The notes: generated from the sequence alone by a model not told the origin. Numbered from the stretch's first letter, positions 1 to 6,122 are shown. The stretch is 9,694 nt of DNA from Armatimonadota bacterium (GCA_016183835.1 JACPDV010000029.1:1-9694), one strand, 5' to 3'. Made by a program: numbers and translations.

Positions 1-1
1 C

Positions 2-430
2 CTGAAGTACCGGCACCTGAGCGGGGTGATCCCGCCGGCCGAGACGCTGGCCGAGCTGCTGCAAAACGACGACCTGGTGCTGGCCGGGTCGTCGGGCGCC
101 GCACCGGAGGCGGCGCTGGAGTTCTGGCTGGGATACGCCGCGGCGCCGGTGGAGCCGGATCTGGCGGGCGGGCAGGAGGATCTGCTGGCGGGCCTAACCT
201 GGTATTTCGCGGCGCGGGCGAAGGGCGCGAAGGAGTGGGGCACGCGCGGCGACTACCCGCTGGTGGTGAGCAACGACCTGCAGAAGCGGCTGCTCGCGGA
301 CCGCGGGCGGTTCGAGGTGCAGGTGCCCAATCGGGAGGCGCGCGAGGCGCGGATGACCGAAGTCGTGCGGCTGGAGGCGCAGGTCAGAGACCTGGTGGTG
401 CGCCTCGGGAAAGGCTCCGGGGCGCCTTGA
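2..430 (+). CDS. 3' end of an unrecognised protein (partial)
   Basis: The frame is open from base 2 to the TGA at 428-430, giving about 142 residues with no start that must be used. A GTG at base 26 could start a 134-residue protein, but the frame continues upstream with equally protein-like residues (LKYRHLSG), so I read this as the tail of a longer gene cut by the window edge. I do not recognise a family. The middle part is rich in Ala, Leu and Glu, with a WYFAARAKG segment. The last about 40 residues look like one amphipathic helix (NREAREARMTEVVRLEAQVR), possibly a coiled coil. No membrane segment or signal peptide is visible. The next gene starts 29 bases downstream, so co-transcription is possible. 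Codon use resembles that of the neighbouring genes. Confidence is good that it is coding and nil on function. Confidence 0.6.
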   Translation: MKYRHLSGVIPPAETLAELLQNDDLVLAGSSGAAPEAALEFWLGYAAAPVEPDLAGGQEDLLAGLTWYFAARAKGAKEWGTRGDYPLVVSNDLQKRLLADRGRFEVQVPNREAREARMTEVVRLEAQVRDLVVRLGKGSGAP

Positions 431-458
431 CGGCGGCTCCCCGGGTGGTGTAGAGTCG

Positions 459-914
459 ATGCGCTTACCCGATCTTCAGAAGATCGTCGGCCGCCGGCGG
501 CGCGACGCGCGGATCACGCGGGAAGAGGCGTTCAGCGCCCGCCCGTTGCGGAATCCGGCGATCGTGTGGGAGCAGCAGGATTCGGGCCTCGTGCTCCTAA
601 CCGTGCCGCTCGAGGTCAAGCCCTGGATGCGCTTGCTGCGCTATGTGATCCAGGTGCCCACCGAGCGCCGGGTGGAGCTCGACGAAGTCGGCTCCGACGT
701 GTGGCTCTGGTGTGACGGCGAGAGCAGTGTGAAGGAGCTGACCGCGCGGCTGGCGAAAGCGCACCAGCTCAACGCGCGCGAGGCCGAGGTGTCGCTGACG
801 CAGTTCCTGCAGACGCTGGCGAAGCGGCGCTTCATCGGGTTCGCGCTGGCGGTGGACGACGCTCGCGCCCGGGAGCTGGGCGAGGCCCTGGGGCGCGACC
901 GGCCGAGCGGCTGA
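459..914 (+). CDS. PqqD-like (RiPP recognition element type) small protein
   Basis: This is a 151-residue soluble protein whose middle matches the PqqD pattern: a start near RNPAIVWEQQ (31-40), then LDEVGSDVWLWCDGESSVKE (74-93), a helix ending in ARLAK, and a C-terminal helix plus wing (SLTQFLQTLAKRRFIGFAL, 112-130). In known systems the PqqD fold binds peptide leader sequences and hands them to modifying enzymes. It also occurs in many proteins with no known RiPP role. The N-terminal 30 residues are basic (GRRRRDARITREE). About 40 residues between the first strand and the LDEVGSDVW helix are longer than in classical PqqD (about 90 residues in total). The ATG at 459 has no clear Shine-Dalgarno sequence; a TAGAGT lies just before it. 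The permease gene starts 18 bases after the stop, so the two are probably one operon. No radical SAM enzyme or precursor peptide is visible nearby, so a RiPP role is only a possibility. Confidence 0.8.
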   Translation: MRLPDLQKIVGRRRRDARITREEAFSARPLRNPAIVWEQQDSGLVLLTVPLEVKPWMRLLRYVIQVPTERRVELDEVGSDVWLWCDGESSVKELTARLAKAHQLNAREAEVSLTQFLQTLAKRRFIGFALAVDDARARELGEALGRDRPSG

Positions 915-932
915 CCGCGACGGAGGCGGTGG

Positions 933-1916
933 ATGGCAGACGACAGCGACAGTACCGGGAGCGGGATCGACGAGCCGGAGGACGCCGGGCAGCCGGCCGA
1001 GGGCGAAGCGGCCAACGCGAGCGGCACGCCGGTCCGCCACGGCCGCGTCGAGGCGCTGAGCGAGGAAGAGATCCGCGCGCGGCTGGTGTCCACGGACTCC
1101 GGCGCCACCCTGGACCACGACGAGGTGGTGCAGGGCATGGCCCGCGAGCTGGGCGCGCAGCGGCAGGTGATCGACCTGCTCAGCGATCAGCGCGAGCCCG
1201 AGGGCGTGAATATCGCCAAAGTGCTCGACTCCTCGGCGGTGGACCTCGAGTTCATCATGGGGGTCGCGGTCACTCAAGAGACCGCCACCATCATCGGCGG
1301 CAAGGCCGATCCGGCGCAGCGGCGGGCCATCCGCGACCAGATCAGCCTGCCCTTCAACACCGCGTTCAAGATGTGTCTGCGGAGCATCTGGATCCGCATC
1401 GGGCGCGTGGCGATCACGGGCTCGGGCATCTTCCTGGGGATCGCCTTCTACGCCTCCGTGTCGCTCACCGCGGCGATCATGCGGGCGGTCGCGGGCGCGG
1501 AAGGCGTGGAGCAGGAGACGGCTCGGCAGACGTGGCTGATCGTCATGGCGCTGATGGTGTCCGTGGTGGGCATCTCCAACTCCATGCTGATGGCGGTGGC
1601 CGAGCGGTTCCGCGAGATCGGCACGATGAAGTGCCTGGGGGCTTTGGACAGCTTCATCGTCAAGCTCTTCGTAATCGAGTCGGGCCTGTTGGGTCTGCTG
1701 GCGGGGCTATTCGGCGCCGTGCTGGGCATGGGGCTCACGTACGTGATCAAGGCCATGAAGCTGGTCTTCAGCTTCGGCGACGTGAGCGGCGACATGCTCC
1801 GGATCATGCTCTATTCCGTGGTCCTGGGCACGGTCCTCAGCGTCTTAGCGGCCATCCTGCCCGCCAACCAGGCGGCCAAGATGCCCGCGGCGGCAGCTCT
1901 CCGGACGGATGTCTGA
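933..1916 (+). CDS. Minimal FtsX/MacB-type ABC transporter permease with long N-terminal region
   Basis: This 327-residue protein has four predicted membrane helices at about 158-180, 201-223, 245-271 and 291-310. The RFREIGTMKCLGA stretch (225-237) matches the cytoplasmic coupling helix of MacB/LolC/FtsX permeases, where REIG..KALGA is typical. The C-terminal PANQAAKMPAAAALR matches their usual P-A-...-A-A-...-ALR ending. Two features are unusual. The loop between helices 1 and 2 is only about 20 residues, whereas MacB-type permeases carry an extracytoplasmic domain of roughly 200 residues there. Before helix 1 there are about 155 residues: an acidic, probably disordered start (1-30) and then a mainly helical soluble part (40-150). 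The ATG at 933 follows GGAGG at 922-926 with a 6-base spacer. The ATPase gene begins 17 bases after its stop, so the two should form one complex. The substrate is unknown. Confidence 0.9.
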   Translation: MADDSDSTGSGIDEPEDAGQPAEGEAANASGTPVRHGRVEALSEEEIRARLVSTDSGATLDHDEVVQGMARELGAQRQVIDLLSDQREPEGVNIAKVLDSSAVDLEFIMGVAVTQETATIIGGKADPAQRRAIRDQISLPFNTAFKMCLRSIWIRIGRVAITGSGIFLGIAFYASVSLTAAIMRAVAGAEGVEQETARQTWLIVMALMVSVVGISNSMLMAVAERFREIGTMKCLGALDSFIVKLFVIESGLLGLLAGLFGAVLGMGLTYVIKAMKLVFSFGDVSGDMLRIMLYSVVLGTVLSVLAAILPANQAAKMPAAAALRTDV

Positions 1917-1933
1917 CGAAGGGAAGGTGACCG

Positions 1934-2665
1934 ATGCCTCGGAGCGATGAATACATCGTCCGCACCAAGGACCTCAGCAAGCACTACCAGATGGGCGACG
2001 AGACCGTGGAGGCCCTCAAGGGCGTCACGGTGGACATCTTCCGCGGCGAGTACATCTCGATCATGGGGCCCTCGGGTTCGGGCAAGTCGACCCTCTTCAA
2101 CATGGTCGGCGGGCTCGACAAACCGACGCATGGCACGGTGTTCATCGACGAGGTCGACATGGCGCAGCTCGACGCCTACGAGCTGGCCTGGCTCCGCTGC
2201 CGCAAGATCGGCTACATCTTCCAGACCTTCAACCTGATCCCCGTCATGACCGCGCTGGAGAACATCACCCTCCCCATGGTGTTCGCGGGCATGGCCTACG
2301 ACGACATGATGAAGCGCGGCCGCGAACTGCTCGATACTGTCGGGCTCGGGCACCGGCTGCACAACAAGCCGGGCGAGCTCTCGGGCGGTCAGCAGCAGCG
2401 CGTCGCCATCGCCCGGGCGCTGGCCAACTCGCCCAGCATCATCCTCGCCGACGAGCCGACCGGCAACCTCGACCTCAAGACCGGCAAGGAGATCATCGAC
2501 CTCCTCCGCCGCCTGAACCAGGAGAACGGTGTGACGGTCATCAGCGCCACGCACGACCTGAAGATGGTGGACGTCTCCGACCGCATCTTCTGGATCCGCG
2601 ACGGGCTGGTGGACCGTGTCCAGACGCGGAGCGAGATGGAGCAAGAGGTGATGACGGAGCACTGA
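1934..2665 (+). CDS. ABC transporter ATP-binding protein, LolD/MacB type
   Basis: This 243-residue nucleotide-binding protein is of normal length for the LolD/MacB/FtsE class. It has a Walker A motif GPSGSGKS (45-52), a Q-loop glutamine at Q97 in YIFQTFNLIP, the ABC signature LSGGQQQR (149-156), a Walker B ending in ILADEPTGNLD (170-180), and the H-loop histidine H207 in SATHDLK. The QTFNLIPVMTALENI and DEPTGNLD segments are typical of this class, which powers mechanotransmission or lipoprotein and peptide export rather than nutrient import. It would act on the cytoplasmic face with the upstream FtsX-like permease. The ATG at 1934 follows GGGAAGG (1921-1927) with a 6-base spacer. The gene closes the three-gene unit, since a repeat-filled non-coding stretch follows. 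All catalytic residues appear intact. Confidence 0.96.
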   Translation: MPRSDEYIVRTKDLSKHYQMGDETVEALKGVTVDIFRGEYISIMGPSGSGKSTLFNMVGGLDKPTHGTVFIDEVDMAQLDAYELAWLRCRKIGYIFQTFNLIPVMTALENITLPMVFAGMAYDDMMKRGRELLDTVGLGHRLHNKPGELSGGQQQRVAIARALANSPSIILADEPTGNLDLKTGKEIIDLLRRLNQENGVTVISATHDLKMVDVSDRIFWIRDGLVDRVQTRSEMEQEVMTEH

Positions 2666-2696
2666 AGTGGGGTAGGGGCCCCCACCGCTTGGTGCT

Positions 2697-2730
2697 TCGA
2701 TGTAGGGGCACGCCTTTGGCGTGTCCGTCC
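2697..2730 (+). repeat. REP-like palindromic repeat, copy 1 (inverted pair)
   Basis: This copy reads TCGATGTAGGGGCACGCC and then a near-mirror TTTGGCGTGTCC. The core GGCACGCC / GGCGTGtCC can fold on itself. The reverse complement of 2893-2926 matches it at 29 of 34 positions by eye. Inverted pairs of short palindromes in intergenic space are the layout of REP/BIME elements. Presence elsewhere in the genome is inferred, not seen. Confidence 0.7.
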
Positions 2731-2786
2731 GGTTCGGGCGCGCTGCTCCGCCAACTCAGACCCCCGCTCCCACCGGGAGAGGGATG

Positions 2787-2822
2787 GGGTGAGGGCGCCT
2801 TACGGCACACCGACCCTCACCC
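2787..2822 (+). repeat. 9-bp inverted repeat, hairpin-forming
   Basis: GGGTGAGGG (2787-2795) is the exact reverse complement of CCCTCACCC (2814-2822), with an 18-base loop. Just upstream, CTCCC-acc-GGGAG (2767-2779) forms a second small hairpin. No T-run follows, so a role as a terminator is doubtful. It is probably part of a dispersed intergenic repeat. Confidence 0.55.
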
Positions 2823-2892
2823 GGCCGTAGATGGACGGACTCGCCCGGCGGGCGAGGTGCCGGATCTGGGTTACGAGACACCCTCTCACGCC

Positions 2893-2926
2893 GGATCGGC
2901 ACGCCACAGGCGTGCCGCTACATCGA
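2893..2926 (-). repeat. REP-like palindromic repeat, copy 2 (inverted pair)
   Basis: This is the opposite-orientation copy of 2697-2730. The core GGCACGCC-aca-GGCGTGCC is a perfect 8-bp hairpin with a 3-base loop, cleaner than in copy 1. The flanks also match (TACATCGA against TCGATGTA), so the repeat unit extends beyond the hairpin. It ends 56 bases before the sigma factor start. Confidence 0.7.
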
Positions 2927-2982
2927 CCACCCGAACTTCTCCGTCTCCGGCAGCGCCCTTCTAACCAGACTGGGATGGCTCC

Positions 2983-3552
2983 ATGGACAGCCGGACGGAT
3001 GAGGAGCTGGTGAAACGGGCTGCGGGCGGCGACGGCGAGGCGTTCGTCGCGCTCGTGAAGCGGCATGAGCAGCCGCTCCTGGCGCTCCTCCGGCGACTCG
3101 TGCCGGCGGATGAGCGCGACGATGTGTGGCAGGAGGCGCTGGCCCAGGCGTGGCTTGGGATCGGCCGGCTGGAGCGGGTCGGGGCAGTCAGGGCGTGGCT
3201 GCTGATGGTCGTGCGCAACCGGGCCCGCGAGTGGCTCCGGCGCACCGGCTGGTCGACCGAAGCGCTGGACGACCAGCAGGCCGACACCGCGCCGAGCGCC
3301 TTCGGGCCTCGCTCCAGCGGCGGCAGCCGCGCTCGGGACGCGGTCGACGCCCTCGCCGAACTGGGGGAGGCGGGCCGCGAGGCGGCTCGGCTGTTCTACC
3401 TCGAGGGGCTGAGCATCGCCGAGATCGCGGAGCGCACCGGGCGACCGGCAGGCACCGTGAAGCGCCGGCTGTTCGACGCCCGCACGGGCCTGCGGCGGAT
3501 CCTGGGAGTGACCCTGAAGGAGGAGGACGATGAGCCGCTATCCCGCGGGTAG
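2983..3552 (+). CDS. ECF-type RNA polymerase sigma factor
   Basis: This 189-residue protein has the two-domain layout of ECF sigma factors. Region 2 spans about residues 6-87, from DEELVKRAAGGDGEAFVALV through DDVWQEALAQAWLGIGRL (core RNA polymerase binding and -10 recognition) to AWLLMVVRNRAREWLRR. A linker of about 30 residues follows, and then region 4 (about 120-175) with a helix-turn-helix, LSIAEIAERTGRPAGTVKRR, for -35 recognition. The N-terminal EELV..A..GD..AF..L motif is classical. The ATG at 2983 has only a weak GGGA (2972-2975). The stop lies 23 bases inside the next gene, which suggests translational coupling and a functional pair. No membrane anti-sigma factor is present; the partner is soluble, so control is probably not by a zinc-finger transmembrane anti-sigma. 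The inducing signal is unknown. Confidence 0.94.
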   Translation: MDSRTDEELVKRAAGGDGEAFVALVKRHEQPLLALLRRLVPADERDDVWQEALAQAWLGIGRLERVGAVRAWLLMVVRNRAREWLRRTGWSTEALDDQQADTAPSAFGPRSSGGSRARDAVDALAELGEAGREAARLFYLEGLSIAEIAERTGRPAGTVKRRLFDARTGLRRILGVTLKEEDDEPLSRG

Positions 3553-4300
3553 CCACGAGCACCCGTTCCCGCCCGTTCGCCCGGCGGTCTGCATCGAGCC
3601 GATCAGCGACGGCCCGCGCGAGGTGGACTGGTGCGAGCTCTGGTCGGTCGTGCCGGTCCTTGGCGACCTGAACATGTGGGCCTTCTACGATCACCCCAAC
3701 TGGAATCTGACCGGCGTCTGCCGGCAGGAAGTGGTGGGCGAGTGCTCTGTGCACGGCGTGGAAGGCGTCGAGATCGACGTGGACGACTACGAGCCAAAGC
3801 AGGGCTGGGGGGTGCAGCCGGGCACCATGTGGGGCCGGCTGACTCCCACCAGCCGACAGTGGCTGGCGTCGCTGTGGACCCGCGAAGGCGGCGGCGTGCG
3901 ACGGCTGCGCACTTTTCTGGACCCGGGCTTCGATGCCACCTGGGGCGAATGGCCGCGCCGCGTCGCCGACGACGGCTGGCTGGTGCGACAGCCCGACGGG
4001 TCCTACCGGCAAGCGGTTCCCGAAGGCACCAAGCCGTACTACACGACCGGCTGCGCCACGTTCCGCGTGACCATCGGCGGGCGCAGCTTCGACTGCCTCC
4101 GTCTCGTCGGCGTGGAAGATCAGCCGCGCTCCACCGCCAAGGACGTGCTCACCGAGATGTATGTACCCGCCGACGGACGCCATGTGTACTGCTGCAACCG
4201 CCGGAGCGACACGGCCGAGCAGTACCCCGACGATGTGTTCGTGCTGGACGGCGTGGCGTACGGCCCGTGGTACGACTGCGTGACAGCGCAGGCGCTGTGA
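3530..4300 (+). CDS. Soluble protein of unknown function, partner of the ECF sigma factor
   Basis: This 256-residue protein has no signal peptide or membrane helix. It is unusually rich in aromatic residues and Cys: VDWCELWSVVPVLGDLNMW (32-50), YDHPNWNLTGVCRQEVVGEC (53-72), a TFLDPGFDATWGEWPRR stretch (128-144), TFRVTIGGRSFDCLRL (177-192), HVYCCNRR (218-225) and a closing YGPWYDCVT (244-252). I cannot place it in a named family. From memory, proteins with a similar WYDCLT-like end follow sigma-70 genes in some Firmicutes, but I could not verify this. The ATG at 3530 lies inside the sigma gene and follows an excellent AAGGAGG (3518-3524), so expression is tied to the sigma factor. It may sense a ligand, act as a cytoplasmic sigma regulator, or be a target made together with the sigma factor. 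A short terminator follows the stop. Confidence 0.88.
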   Translation: MSRYPAGSHEHPFPPVRPAVCIEPISDGPREVDWCELWSVVPVLGDLNMWAFYDHPNWNLTGVCRQEVVGECSVHGVEGVEIDVDDYEPKQGWGVQPGTMWGRLTPTSRQWLASLWTREGGGVRRLRTFLDPGFDATWGEWPRRVADDGWLVRQPDGSYRQAVPEGTKPYYTTGCATFRVTIGGRSFDCLRLVGVEDQPRSTAKDVLTEMYVPADGRHVYCCNRRSDTAEQYPDDVFVLDGVAYGPWYDCVTAQAL

Positions 4301-4301
4301 C

Positions 4302-4324
4302 GCGCGTAGGACGCGCTTTGTTTT
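4302..4324 (+). terminator. Intrinsic terminator after the sigma unit
   Basis: GCGCGT (4302-4307) and ACGCGC (4311-4316) pair perfectly around an AGG loop, followed by TTTGTTTT (4317-4324). It starts 2 bases after the stop codon of the sigma partner gene, so it should end that transcript. The stem is short but entirely strong at its base. Confidence 0.75.
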
Positions 4325-4363
4325 CCTCCCCCACCAAGCGGGCGAGGGCCGGGGTGGGGGAGG
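4325..4363 (+). repeat. GC-rich inverted repeat, 11-bp stem
   Basis: CCTCCCCCACC (4325-4335) is the exact reverse complement of GGTGGGGGAGG (4353-4363), with a 17-base loop. It sits directly behind the T-run of the terminator. It resembles the C/G-block intergenic repeats seen in many GC-rich genomes. No gene-like frame covers it convincingly. Confidence 0.65.
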
Positions 4364-4394
4364 GTTCCGGCCAGTTCGCGGTAGCCGGAGGACC

Positions 4395-4438
4395 CCCCTC
4401 CCGCCTCCCCCCGCTCCGCAGGGGGAGGAGCAGAGGGG
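4395..4438 (+). repeat. Nested GC-rich inverted repeat
   Basis: An inner stem CCTCCCCC (4404-4411) / GGGGGAGG (4421-4428) lies inside an outer stem CCCCTC (4395-4400) / GAGGGG (4433-4438). No T-run follows. It lies upstream of pyrK, 86 bases before the preferred start, so it could affect its leader, or be just another intergenic repeat. Confidence 0.55.
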
Positions 4439-4523
4439 ACGCCCGGCGCCGCCACCACTCCCGCGTCAGGCACCAGCTTGACCAGTGGCTTGTCTCATGG
4501 TAACAATGCCGTCCGGAGCCCAC

Positions 4524-5323
4524 ATGTCCGCCTGGCAAGGCCTGGTACCCATCGTCGCCCGCCAAGACCTGTCGGCCGAGTACTTCGAGCTCACCTTCGC
4601 GTCCCCCGAGATCGCCGCAGGCGCCGCGCCCGGGCTGTTCGTCAACCTGCGCGTCGACGCGCCGGAGACATGTCTGCGGCGGCCCATCTCCTTCCACGAC
4701 GTGAACGGCGACCTGATCACCCTCGTCGTCGGTGTCACCGGCACCGGCTTGCCGAACGGCAGGCAGGCGACACCATCGACGTGCTCGGCCCGTGCGGCGG
4801 ACGTGGCTTCAGCCTGGAGCCGGGCGTGAAGCGGGTGGCGCTGGTGGGCGGCGGGGTGGGGGTGCCGCCGCTGCACTTCCTGGCGGCGCGGTCGGTCGGG
4901 AGCGGTGTGGCGATGACGGCGTTCGTGGGCGCGCGGAACCGGGCGCGGTTGCTGGGTGTTGAGGCTTTCGAGGCGTTGGGCGTCCACACGCAGGTCAGCA
5001 CCGAGGATGGCTCGGCCGGCTTCCGCGGCACCAATGTCGCGGCGTTGGCCGAGTCGCTCGAGGAGCTTCCGGTCGGTCAAGTGCTGGCCTGCGGCCCAAC
5101 GCCGATGCTGCGAGCGGCGGCACAGTTGGCCGCCGAACATGGTATACCTTGTCAGGTGTGTCTCGAGGCGCGTATGGCGTGCGCGATGGGCGCTTGCCTG
5201 TCGTGCGTGGTGGAGACGACGACGCCGGGCTGGCGGCGGTACCAGCGAGTCTGCACCGAGGGTCCCGTGTTTGACTCCACGGACCTGGTGTGGGAGACTC
5301 TTTCTCCACTGTGTGCGCTATAA
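4524..5323 (+). pseudogene. pyrK: pyrK: dihydroorotate dehydrogenase electron-transfer subunit, with one apparent frameshift
   Basis: PyrK carries FAD and a [2Fe-2S] cluster and passes electrons from PyrD to NAD in de novo pyrimidine synthesis. The first part (4524 to about 4745) reads MSAWQGLVPIVARQDLSAEY, then APGLFVNL, LRRPISFHDV (FAD binding) and ITLVVGVTGT. The family pattern then continues only in another frame: RLAERQAGDTIDVLGPCGG, VALVGGGVGVPPL (nucleotide binding), ACGPTPML, and the cluster cysteines in MACAMGACLSC, with a fourth in RVCTEGPVF. Putting back one base at about 4745/4746 joins the halves as VTGTRLAERQAGD, matching PyrK G-T-R-L. The rest is intact and full length, so a sequencing or assembly error is as likely as a real mutation. 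ATG 4524 has GGAG at 4515-4518; in-frame alternatives are 4485 (GTG), 4497 and 4506. A frame open from 4478 to 5323 would give a false N-terminal half. Confidence 0.85.
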
Positions 5324-5324
5324 T
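5319..5324 (+). promoter_or_regulatory. TATAAT -10 box for the Bax-inhibitor-1 family gene
   Basis: A perfect TATAAT overlaps the pyrK stop codon (TAA at 5321-5323). Six bases separate it from the ATG at 5331, so transcription would begin at or next to that ATG. No good -35 box stands 16-18 bases upstream. In such GC-rich DNA an exact match is unlikely by chance at this place, but it remains a prediction. Confidence 0.55.
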
Positions 5325-5363
5325 GGGGCAATGCTGCGGCGCAAGCCGCGGGAGGCCACGGAG

Positions 5364-6095
5364 ATGAGCATGTACCGGGGTGGTGGCAATGGCGAGGCGG
5401 GCTGGATGGTGGCGGCGCAGGGCAATCGCCTGGCGTTCGTGCAGAAAGTCTATGCGCTGTTCCTGGCCGGGGTCTTGGTTTCGGTTTGCGCGGCCGGGTT
5501 CCTGTGGACCGGGCCGAGCCGCGTCGAGACCCTCGGCAACGGCCAGCAGGTCGTGGTGCCGTTGTGGGTCATGGGCGTGCTGAGGCACTACGGGTTGGTG
5601 GTGATCGCGTTCTTCGTGACGTTCTTCATCGCCAGCGCCACGCGCCGCAAGCCCGGGCTCAACCTGTTGATGCTGTTCCTCTTCACGGCGGTGACCGGCT
5701 GGATGATCGCGCCGCAGTTGTTCGCCTACAGCATCTTCTCGCCGGGCGCGGTGCCGCTCGCGGGGGCCTTGACCGCGGCGGTGTTCCTCGGGCTGACGGT
5801 GTTCGCGTTCGTCAGCAAGCGCGACTTCAACTTCCTCGGCGCCGGGCTGTTCGTGGCGCTGTGGGGATTGATCATCGCCGGCTTGCTGAACGCGTTCATC
5901 TTCCATTCCGCCTGGGCGTGGATGTTCCGTGCGTGGGTCGGCGTGGTGATCTTCAGCCTGTTCGTGATCTACGACACCTCGCGGCTGCTCCGCCGACTGC
6001 CGGAGAGCGAGTACGTGATCGGGGCGCTGGAGCTCTACCTGGACTTCATCAACCTGTTCCTGCTCATCCTCCGGCTCCTCGGTGGCCGCAAGTAA
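5364..6095 (+). CDS. Bax inhibitor-1 (BI-1/YetJ/YbhL) family membrane protein
   Basis: This is a 243-residue integral membrane protein with about seven helices (roughly 28-50, 76-92, 98-116, 128-150, 157-181, 189-206 and 222-240). The family hallmark lies at the end: VIYDTSRLLRRLPESEYVIG followed by ALELYLDFINLFLLILRLLG. The two aspartates, D204 and D227, correspond by position and spacing to the di-aspartate pair (D171/D195) described in Bacillus YetJ, a pH-sensitive calcium leak channel. The N-terminal FVQKVYALFLAGVL is also typical. Calcium leak is the family activity; the role here is inferred. I chose ATG 5364 because GGAGG (5351-5355) stands 8 bases before it. ATG 5331 is a real alternative, adding MLRRKPREATE and suiting a leaderless transcript from the TATAAT box. 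It separates pyrK from the rest of the pyr genes and ends at a strong terminator. Confidence 0.93.
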   Translation: MSMYRGGGNGEAGWMVAAQGNRLAFVQKVYALFLAGVLVSVCAAGFLWTGPSRVETLGNGQQVVVPLWVMGVLRHYGLVVIAFFVTFFIASATRRKPGLNLLMLFLFTAVTGWMIAPQLFAYSIFSPGAVPLAGALTAAVFLGLTVFAFVSKRDFNFLGAGLFVALWGLIIAGLLNAFIFHSAWAWMFRAWVGVVIFSLFVIYDTSRLLRRLPESEYVIGALELYLDFINLFLLILRLLGGRK

Positions 6096-6122
6096 CGCTC
6101 CCCTTGGATCTGCCGACCTGTT

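Larger units (their letters stand above)
2666..2982 (+). other. Non-coding repeat mosaic between the ABC unit and the sigma gene
   Basis: These 317 bases hold no credible gene. They contain two inverted copies of a 34-base palindromic repeat (2697-2730 and 2893-2926), a small CTCCC/GGGAG hairpin (2767-2779), a 9-bp inverted repeat (2787-2822) and a TCGCCC/GGGCGA hairpin (2841-2855). The last about 55 bases before the sigma start must hold its promoter, but I could not pick convincing -35 and -10 boxes. No T-run follows the hairpins, so none looks like a standard intrinsic terminator for the ATPase gene. Confidence 0.7.

Noticed and set aside
1811..2662. 283-codon minus-strand frame opposite the ABC ATPase
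   Set aside because: Its composition (Asp/Val/His-rich) mirrors the ATPase codons, and the plus-strand ATPase has every catalytic motif.
2689..2964. 91-codon plus-strand frame in the gap before the sigma gene, considered as a possible small peptide gene
   Set aside because: It is almost entirely translated palindromic repeats, has no ribosome site, and its composition (Pro/Arg/Gly/Thr) is unlike the real genes.
2926..2982. ECF-type autoregulatory promoter (GAAC-like -35) before the sigma gene
   Set aside because: A CGAACTT occurs at about 2931-2937, but no matching -10 stands at a convincing distance.
4478..4741. Upstream extension of the second pyrK frame as a genuine N-terminus
   Set aside because: The Arg/Pro-rich translation resembles no PyrK. 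The other frame gives the proper FAD-binding half over the same bases, so a deletion explains the data better.
4736..4754. Programmed ribosomal frameshift in pyrK
   Set aside because: There is no slippery heptamer, no upstream Shine-Dalgarno stimulator and no stop at the shift. PyrK is not known to use frameshifting.
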